Shown in pieces: positions 1 through 4,047 of a stretch of 6,018 bases of DNA. This DNA is from an uncultured Treponema sp. Its GTDB lineage: Bacteria > Spirochaetota > Spirochaetia > Treponematales > Treponemataceae. How positions within the stretch are numbered: position 1 is the first letter of the stretch; each line of letters opens with the position of its first letter. The notes under the pieces are model-generated. The model did not search any database. It saw nothing but the letters and a program-made list of their open reading frames with translations, and was not told the DNA's origin. The DNA is taken from the NCBI GenBank assembly GCA_937923945.1, contig CALDWC010000026.1:1-6018 (forward strand). Reading direction: 5' to 3'. The translations under genes and the position numbers were made by a program.

Positions 1-1
1 A

Positions 2-51
2 GCAAAACTTGACCGTTTAACGAGGCACGGTAATTCGTGCCGAAGTTAAAC
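2..51. repeat. attC-like palindromic site 1
   Basis: An outer 7-bp inverted pair, GTTTAAC (15-21) with GTTAAAC (45-51), encloses an inner pair GGCACG (24-29) with CGTGCC (36-41) and a 6-base loop. The two arms are joined by unequal spacers of 2 and 3 bases. The outer boxes fit the attC R-box consensus RYYYAAC / GTTRRRY, and the inner pair sits where the L boxes would be. A 20-base stretch starting at 2 recurs at 160 with 4 differences, so the repeat extends beyond the palindrome. Orientation cannot be read from the R boxes because they are perfect reverse complements. It could instead be an extragenic palindrome of another kind. No integrase gene is visible in the window. Confidence 0.5.
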
Positions 52-59
52 CTTCATTA

Positions 60-105
60 AAATTCAGCAGATGAGTGAACATCAGTTCACGAATAAGCTG
101 AATTT
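60..105. repeat. nested inverted repeat
   Basis: AAATTCAGC (60-68) pairs with GCTGAATTT (97-105). Inside it, GTGAAC (75-80) pairs with GTTCAC (85-90) across a 4-base loop. The result is a two-storey hairpin with 6-base unpaired spacers on both sides. It has no R-box core, so it is not a third attC-like site. It spans the stop codon of the minus-strand gene (87-89). Confidence 0.7.
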
Positions 106-413
106 ACGCCGTTTCGAGAACCGAGAAACGGCACTATAAAAATGCGATCTTTTGCGGTAGCAAAAGTCGAACGTTTAACAAGCCGCGCTATTTCAGCGGC
201 GATGTTAAACGTTGTTTTTTGTCGATAGTTATTGATGTATTTGATAGAGGCTTTTTTTTCGTCTATTTCATTAAAAACATAATGGTCTATGGTAATTTTG
301 ACATTATCACAATATAAAACACCTTGATATCGACAATAGCTTGCCTCTCCAAATAAAACTTTTGCAGGAATGGATGATAAGTCAAAAATTTCTTTTACCG
401 TAAACTTATACAT
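87..413 (-). CDS. small protein of unknown function, possible integron cassette gene
   Basis: This gene encodes a 108-aa protein that I do not recognise with confidence. The start is well supported: an AGGAG-type ribosome site (rc of 419-424) lies 5 bases before the ATG at 413, and a strong promoter lies at 510-482. The N-terminal 45 residues are rich in alternating hydrophobic residues with glycines at 22 and 31 and resemble, weakly, a translation-factor domain-2-type beta barrel. There is no signal peptide or membrane segment. From about residue 67 onward the protein is encoded by the attC-like palindrome and the following hairpins, so the last 40 residues may be an accidental tail. It lies on the same strand as, and downstream of, the head-protein/toxin gene, so an immunity role is conceivable, but nothing in its sequence shows that. 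Confidence 0.65.
   Translation of the reverse strand: MYKFTVKEIFDLSSIPAKVLFGEASYCRYQGVLYCDNVKITIDHYVFNEIDEKKASIKYINNYRQKTTFNIAAEIARLVKRSTFATAKDRIFIVPFLGSRNGVNSAYS
108..132. repeat. inverted repeat (8-bp stem)
   Basis: GCCGTTTC (108-115) and GAAACGGC (125-132) are perfect inverted repeats around a 9-base loop. It begins two bases after the preceding hairpin and belongs to the same run of palindromes. It has no T-run on either strand, so it does not look like a terminator. Confidence 0.7.
145..169. repeat. short hairpin next to attC-like site 2
   Basis: CTTTTGC (149-155) pairs with GCAAAAG (160-166) across a 4-base loop. CGA (145-147) can also pair with TCG (167-169) if one base bulges. Its right arm abuts the second attC-like palindrome. 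The right arm is repeated before the first palindrome (2-8, one mismatch at its last base), so this hairpin may be part of the repeat unit. The left part of copy 1 lies outside the window. Confidence 0.6.
160..213. repeat. attC-like palindromic site 2
   Basis: This is the second copy of the element at 2-51. The outer arms are 11 bp (170-180 with 203-213) and contain the same cores, GTTTAAC (173-179) and GTTAAAC (204-210). The inner arms are GCCGC (182-186) and GCGGC (196-200). The inner arms differ in sequence from those of the first copy, yet they still pair, while the outer cores are invariant. That pattern is expected for attC sites, where folding rather than L-arm sequence is conserved. 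The site lies inside the minus-strand gene 413-87 and encodes about residues 67-82 of its product. Confidence 0.5.
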
Positions 414-481
414 TTTTACTCCTCTTTAATAATTCTTCATAGTATTTTATACTTTTTTTTATAATACCGACTTCATAGTCG

Positions 482-510
482 ATTATACCATATTTTTTTA
501 TATTTTTCAA
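482..510 (-). promoter_or_regulatory. sigma70-type promoter of the 108-aa gene
   Basis: On the minus strand, TTGAAA (510-505) and a perfect TATAAT (487-482) are separated by 17 bases, with TGG directly before the -10 box. Transcription should start near 475. The inverted repeat CGACT (468-472) / AGTCG (477-481) overlaps the predicted start and could be an operator. A second one, AGTAT (440-444) / ATACT (448-452), lies in the leader. Confidence 0.75.
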
Positions 511-534
511 TAACTGTTTTTTTGCAAAAAGGAC

Positions 535-563
535 TTGACTTTTTTATGCAAAGGTGCGATAAT
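535..563 (+). promoter_or_regulatory. strong sigma70-type promoter of a structured RNA
   Basis: TTGACT (535-540) and GATAAT (558-563) have exactly 17 bases between them, each box differing from consensus at one position. Transcription should begin near 570. No ORF with a ribosome site follows. Instead there are two hairpins and a T-run. The promoter diverges from that of the 108-aa gene, and the two -35 boxes are 24 bases apart. Confidence 0.75.
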
Positions 564-569
564 AGAAAC

Positions 570-650
570 AATAGCGGTGTTACCGCTACTGACAACAGGG
601 CGTCCGCCCCTCCTTACTTGAGGAGCGCTTAGCCCTGTTTTTATTTTTTC
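570..650 (+). ncRNA. candidate small structured RNA, about 75-80 nt
   Basis: The predicted transcript starts almost directly with a hairpin, TAGCGGT (572-578) / ACCGCTA (582-588), with a 3-base loop. A short linker follows, then a long stem, AACAGGGC (594-601) / GCCCTGTT (632-639), containing an inner hairpin, CTCCT (610-614) / AGGAG (621-625). A T-rich tail completes it. The segment CCTCCTTA (609-616) matches the conserved 3' end of 16S rRNA, so the RNA could pair with Shine-Dalgarno sequences when the inner stem opens. Its 3' end overlaps the last codons of the minus-strand gene 1702-641. I do not recognise the family. It could be an antisense/antitoxin-type RNA or an independent regulator. 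Confidence 0.55.
594..650 (+). terminator. intrinsic terminator of the small RNA
   Basis: The 8-bp stem AACAGGGC / GCCCTGTT runs straight into a T-rich tract (638-649, interrupted by one A), the standard shape of a rho-independent terminator on the plus strand. On the minus strand the same stem follows the stop codon at 641 but has only a very poor T-run. It would therefore stop the head-protein gene weakly at best. Confidence 0.7.
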
Positions 651-1702
651 TTTAAGAAAAGCTTGCGCGGATATTCTTGCAACACCCCTTTATAATCTAT
701 CATAACTTTTGTTATCGGTGTGCGCCACACTTCATTGTCTAAAGCGGCATGAACAGTTTTTATATCAATATGGTCGGCAACAGTGAGATACAAAACTCGT
801 CCTCTTTGTTTTTGCCCTGCTCGTTTTATTTCTGTTTGCATTGTTTGTTGAGTTGTGTTTGGGTGTTTTTCATCATATCCAAAGCCTTTCATTTCTCCGA
901 GTTCATTATCAATAATCATATCGGGGCTTTTATTTTTTCGCGTTGTTGGCAGTAAATAAATTTTATGCCCCATATCTGCAAGCCGTTTTGCCGACGCCAA
1001 TTCAAGATCATCATGTTCCGCGTTTAACGCCGCTTGTACATAGCCGCCCCTTTTCCCTTTTTCAATAACTTCGTAACCTTGCAACAATTCCGGAAAGTAT
1101 GACTGCATATCAAGCTCTCTTGCCTGCGCTACGATGTTCGCCGTGATGCCGTATTGGTTAGCCCGCTCAATCATCCCCGGCGTTATCTTCCACCAGCTTT
1201 CTTTTTCAAGCGGGTTGCCGCCGAAGCCGTTATCGAGCGGGGCGCTTTCTTTTGGAGCGGCAAGGGCTATTTCACCTTCGTTCAGTTCGTAGTCGTAGAC
1301 GGCGCGGAAGGTCGTACGGCAATTGTAGTGATAGGGCGGAAAGCCGACGGTACTCCAAAAGGGGTCGTCGCTTTTAATTGCTTTCCCGCCGACTTCGTTC
1401 ATAAGGGCAGTGCAGATTTCGCTCATGTTTCCGTCTTCCATAAACAATAGTTCCCACGCCGGAGGAGCGTTGTTTTTATAGCGCATAAGTCGCCCCGCGT
1501 TATACGCCGATTGAATGTTTGTCCTATAAACTGTTTCAAAATAGCCTGCGGAAATATCAATGCCTGCATCGCTTCCTATTTTTTTGAACTCGTCCCATAT
1601 TTCAGAAAAACTTTGCTTCTGCAAAAAACTTTGCTTCGTAAATTTGCCGGTAAACGACGTCAAGCCTTTAATCAGCGTTTCCATAAAGGGTGCAATTATC
1701 AT
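641..1702 (-). CDS. phage Mu-F-like minor head protein with C-terminal CdiA-type nuclease domain
   Basis: This gene encodes 353 aa. Residues 50-135 show the head-morphogenesis (Mu gpF / SPP1 gp7) signature: TVYRTNIQSAYNAGR (57-71), DDPFW (112-116) and PPYHYNCR (122-129). A GFGGNP linker (159-164) is also typical. Residues about 225-345 look like a PD-(D/E)xK nuclease of the CdiA C-terminal tRNase type: an E-x-A-x4-LA helix (234-242), SPD (259-261), then G-E-M-K with E270 and K272, and a helix holding Q297. Head proteins with polymorphic-toxin tails are known in phages. The N-terminus is short for the family and no good ribosome site precedes 1702 or the Met codon at 1684, so it may be a truncated remnant or an orphan toxin carrier. 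Portal, terminase, capsid and tail genes are absent. The C-terminal assignment is by motif only. Confidence 0.75.
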   Translation of the reverse strand: MIIAPFMETLIKGLTSFTGKFTKQSFLQKQSFSEIWDEFKKIGSDAGIDISAGYFETVYRTNIQSAYNAGRLMRYKNNAPPAWELLFMEDGNMSEICTALMNEVGGKAIKSDDPFWSTVGFPPYHYNCRTTFRAVYDYELNEGEIALAAPKESAPLDNGFGGNPLEKESWWKITPGMIERANQYGITANIVAQARELDMQSYFPELLQGYEVIEKGKRGGYVQAALNAEHDDLELASAKRLADMGHKIYLLPTTRKNKSPDMIIDNELGEMKGFGYDEKHPNTTQQTMQTEIKRAGQKQRGRVLYLTVADHIDIKTVHAALDNEVWRTPITKVMIDYKGVLQEYPRKLFLKKK

Positions 1703-1733
1703 TTTTCAAAAGTTTTTTCAGAGTAAAAAAGAC

Positions 1734-1762
1734 TTGACAAATTCGAATAAATAACGCACAAT
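1734..1762 (+). promoter_or_regulatory. promoter of the ComFB-like gene
   Basis: A perfect TTGACA (1734-1739) is followed after 17 bases by CACAAT (1757-1762, 4 of 6 matches). Transcription would start near 1769, leaving a 15-base leader that contains the ribosome site GAGGA (1772-1776), 7 bases before the ATG. A TATAAT also reads on the minus strand (1766-1761), but its best -35 (TTGACG, 1793-1788) is 21 bases away. A promoter for the head-protein gene here is therefore doubtful. Confidence 0.6.
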
Positions 1763-1783
1763 TATAGAAATGAGGAAATATTT

Positions 1784-2467
1784 ATGACGTCAATACATAA
1801 CATAATGGAAGATTTGGTTTTCGCGGAAGTCAACAAATTTTATGACGAAATCAGTACCGATAAGCAAGATTGGAATATCTGCGGTTGTCCCCAATGCCGA
1901 CTTGATACCATGTGCTATGTATTAAATCGAATTAAACCTCAATACATAAAATCGGGGCGAGGGCTGGCTCACTTTGTACAACCGTCCGGTTTACAACACT
2001 CGCAGTTACTTGCCGACATCGCGGCTTTTATTGTAGAAGGGGCTAAACAGGTCTCTCAAAACCGCAGGCCGCATGAACACGAGGAAGAAGCCGTCAACAC
2101 GCCGGTTTTTAATTTTCCACCCATCACCGGTCGAATTTTAGACGGGAAAACATTCAGCCCCGTCAGCAATATCGATGTTTATTTAAAAATCGCAAACACA
2201 ACGGTTGAGCAACTGAACATACTTTGGGAAAATCCGTATCGCATATCGGAAAAAACGGCAGGAACTTTTACGTTTTTACCCAAATACGTAAAAGCGACAA
2301 AAGCGGGACTCAATGAAGTATTTCCGTTTGCTATTGTTGTGAACGCCGAAGGCTATGAACCGCTCAACTATTATTTTAAATTGGGCGTGCAAAGCAGTGA
2401 ATCGGCTCATCTGGAAGTTTCCATGAAAAATTATTTTAAGCTGCCGGATCTGTTTTTGTTTTCATAA
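1784..2467 (+). CDS. ComFB-family protein with C-terminal beta-sandwich domain
   Basis: This gene encodes a 227-aa soluble protein. Residues 6-90 match the ComFB family: the opening helix NIMEDLVFAEV, a cysteine cluster C33-x-C35-x2-C38 plus C44, and the LNRIKPQYIKSGRG motif (47-60). B. subtilis ComFB is a dimer that binds zinc through cysteines, and family members in other bacteria are reported to bind cyclic dinucleotides. Usual ComFB proteins are about 90-170 aa. Here residues 108-215 form an extra domain resembling carboxypeptidase-regulatory-like/Ig-type sandwiches (ITGRILDG at 114-121, P126, AEGYEP at 188-193). An acidic/histidine-rich linker (96-103) joins the two. The start is set by GAGGA 7 bases upstream. 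The gene is convergent with flhF. A role in competence is not implied. Cyclic-dinucleotide or motility-related signalling is an inference from the family and neighbour. Confidence 0.8.
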   Translation: MTSIHNIMEDLVFAEVNKFYDEISTDKQDWNICGCPQCRLDTMCYVLNRIKPQYIKSGRGLAHFVQPSGLQHSQLLADIAAFIVEGAKQVSQNRRPHEHEEEAVNTPVFNFPPITGRILDGKTFSPVSNIDVYLKIANTTVEQLNILWENPYRISEKTAGTFTFLPKYVKATKAGLNEVFPFAIVVNAEGYEPLNYYFKLGVQSSESAHLEVSMKNYFKLPDLFLFS

Positions 2468-2495
2468 AATTCACAAAAAGAAACAATGATAATCA

Positions 2496-2511
2496 GTGTT
2501 TTCTAAAACAC
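2496..2511. terminator. possible weak terminator hairpin between convergent genes
   Basis: GTGTTTT (2496-2502) and AAAACAC (2505-2511) are perfect inverted repeats in the 82-base gap between the convergent ComFB-like and flhF genes. The stem is AT-rich with a minimal loop, and no T-run of note follows on either side. It is the only stem in the gap and could serve both genes weakly. Confidence 0.3.
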
Positions 2512-2549
2512 AACGGCTGAAAAATCGTAGAATAGAGTAAACAACAAAG

Positions 2550-3893
2550 CTATTTCCACACAATTTCTTGCGGAATATCTTGAGAAAGATATTCTTCAAT
2601 AAAACGGTCAATTTCATCAAACCCGATCAGCCGCTTTAAAAAAAAAGCTTTGTCGGCGTATTTTATATCAGAAGGAACATTTTGCCCTGTTGTAATATAT
2701 GCAATCGGCACCTCGCTTTTATCCAACGCACTGATTAAACTGCCAAAGTACGACGCTTCGTCAGTTTTGGTTATAATCAACGAGCGATACGGAAAATCAG
2801 TATATGCCTGCATGATCTTTTCAATATCAATATATTGCGTTGATGCATTCAATGTGAGAAAAAACTGAATATCATCTTCAAGTCCGGAAAAATACTCCGA
2901 CATTTCGCTGATTTTTGATTGATCGTTCGGACTGCGTCCGGTTGTATCAATAAAAATAATGTCAAATTTTTCTTTTTTTTCCGCAACGGTTTTTTGGAGC
3001 TCTTCCGACGATACAATAATGCTCAAAGGAATATTCATGTGGTCGCAGTATTTTTGAATTTGTTCCCAGCCTCCGATGCGATAATTGTCAATCGTAACGG
3101 CACAAACGCTGAGCTTTCTTGGATACTTTTTTACCAACGCCAAAAAATAATACGCACAAAGCTTTGCAACCGTTGTTGTTTTTCCGACACCGGTCGGACC
3201 GACTAAGCTAAAAGTTAAACCGAGCGGTTTATCGTCTGACGTTTCGGGGAGCACCGGTAACGTAACTTTAATTGACTTTGCAATGCGTTCCAAAGCGAGT
3301 CGTTGAATAAGCGCAAAATCGTTTCCCTGTTCGAGCGATATTCGTTTGCTGACAAAACGGATTACTTCACGCGTGTACTCCGGAGAAAACGCATTTCCTT
3401 CCAAAATAGAACGCAGCTTTTTAATCGTAGGCTTTTCTGAGGCAAATTCACCCGAAACAAGCTGTCCAACTCTGTCAGCCAAAGTCGACATACCGGTTTG
3501 CAACATTTGTAGGGCTTCCGCCTGTTCCTGCTGCAACTTGCCGTTTTCAACCGGAACATAAAGCGGATCGGAGACATACGGCGATACGTTGATTTGATTA
3601 AAAGGAGGTCGATTTTGCGGAAACGCCGCTGTCTGTTTTTCTTTGGCATTCAGCTCATCAATTTTTGAAATTGCTTCTTTCGAAAGCTCTTCTGTCCGCT
3701 TGTTCGAAACCGCATTTTCATTGAGATAAAAAGTAATTTCAACGGCATCTTTTGTGAAGATACCGAAAAAGCGTTTTTTTTCAACGGTTTTTGTTGAGAT
3801 AATCGTAACACTTTCTTTTCCGTATTTGTCAAAAATCTTCTTTTTGCAGCCGTCAATTGTGTCGCCGGTCTCTATATAAACGCCCTTTTGCAT
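2550..3893 (-). CDS. flhF: flagellar biosynthesis GTPase FlhF
   Basis: This gene encodes 447 aa. FlhF is an SRP-type GTPase that fixes the site and number of flagella, working at the cytoplasmic membrane at the cell pole. Residues 1-60 form the basic N-terminal domain and 61-150 a variable linker. The N and G domains follow, with P-loop GPTGVGKTTTVAKL (232-245), the insertion-box motif DNYRIGG (269-275, family usually DTYRIGA), DTTGR (316-320), TKTD (375-378) and the closing GQNVPSDI (403-410). Length and order are normal for FlhF, and the linker separates it from Ffh and FtsY. The ATG at 3893 lacks a close ribosome site (GGGG lies 16 bases away), but it fits the expected N-terminus. The gene stands alone: divergent from the dehydrogenase and convergent with the ComFB-like gene, without flhA or flhG beside it. 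Confidence 0.93.
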   Translation of the reverse strand: MQKGVYIETGDTIDGCKKKIFDKYGKESVTIISTKTVEKKRFFGIFTKDAVEITFYLNENAVSNKRTEELSKEAISKIDELNAKEKQTAAFPQNRPPFNQINVSPYVSDPLYVPVENGKLQQEQAEALQMLQTGMSTLADRVGQLVSGEFASEKPTIKKLRSILEGNAFSPEYTREVIRFVSKRISLEQGNDFALIQRLALERIAKSIKVTLPVLPETSDDKPLGLTFSLVGPTGVGKTTTVAKLCAYYFLALVKKYPRKLSVCAVTIDNYRIGGWEQIQKYCDHMNIPLSIIVSSEELQKTVAEKKEKFDIIFIDTTGRSPNDQSKISEMSEYFSGLEDDIQFFLTLNASTQYIDIEKIMQAYTDFPYRSLIITKTDEASYFGSLISALDKSEVPIAYITTGQNVPSDIKYADKAFFLKRLIGFDEIDRFIEEYLSQDIPQEIVWK

Positions 3894-3948
3894 GATTGAA
3901 AAAACTGAACCCCAATGTCAAAAAATACCCAGCTCGTAAAAGCCCCTC

Positions 3949-3977
3949 ATTATATCCGGTTTTAATAAAAATTACAA
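3949..3977 (-). promoter_or_regulatory. flhF promoter
   Basis: On the minus strand, TTGTAA (3977-3972) and a perfect TATAAT (3954-3949) are 17 bases apart. Transcription would start near 3942, giving a leader of about 49 bases without a strong ribosome site. The housekeeping-type boxes suggest flhF is expressed independently of sigma28- or sigma54-type flagellar control. Confidence 0.7.
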
Positions 3978-4013
3978 GTGAAATAAAAAATAATTGTCAT
4001 GGATAAAACTTGC

Positions 4014-4042
4014 TTGCAAAAAAGTCCTAAATGCACTATGAT
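4014..4042 (+). promoter_or_regulatory. promoter of the pyrD-like gene, predicted leaderless start
   Basis: TTGCAA (4014-4019) and TATGAT (4037-4042, 5 of 6) are separated by 17 bases. The start of transcription falls at about 4048-4050, which is the ATG itself, so no room remains for a ribosome site. The -35 box overlaps a small inverted repeat, TTGC-TT-GCAA (4010-4019), which might be an operator half. The -35 boxes of this and the flhF promoter lie 36 bases apart. Confidence 0.65.
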
Positions 4043-4047
4043 ACGGT

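Noticed and set aside
15..213. CRISPR array
   Set aside because: Only two related repeats exist, they are strongly palindromic, and the DNA between them is hairpins rather than unique spacers. No cas gene is visible.
570..650. tRNA gene or a known riboswitch
   Set aside because: There is no cloverleaf, anticodon arm or CCA-type end. The fold is a 5' hairpin plus a terminator, and no downstream plus-strand gene exists for it to control.
1154..1450. Open plus-strand frame of 98 codons inside the head-protein gene
   Set aside because: It is antisense to clear head-protein motifs (PPYHYNCR, DDPFW region) and has no promoter or ribosome site.
1761..1793. Promoter for the head-protein gene on the minus strand
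   Set aside because: TATAAT is perfect, but the only -35 candidate is 21 bases away and overlaps the ComFB-like coding start, so the spacing is outside the usual range.
3362..3649. Minus-strand frame of 95 codons within flhF
   Set aside because: It overlaps flhF on the same strand in another frame, and flhF is intact there, so no frameshift is implied.
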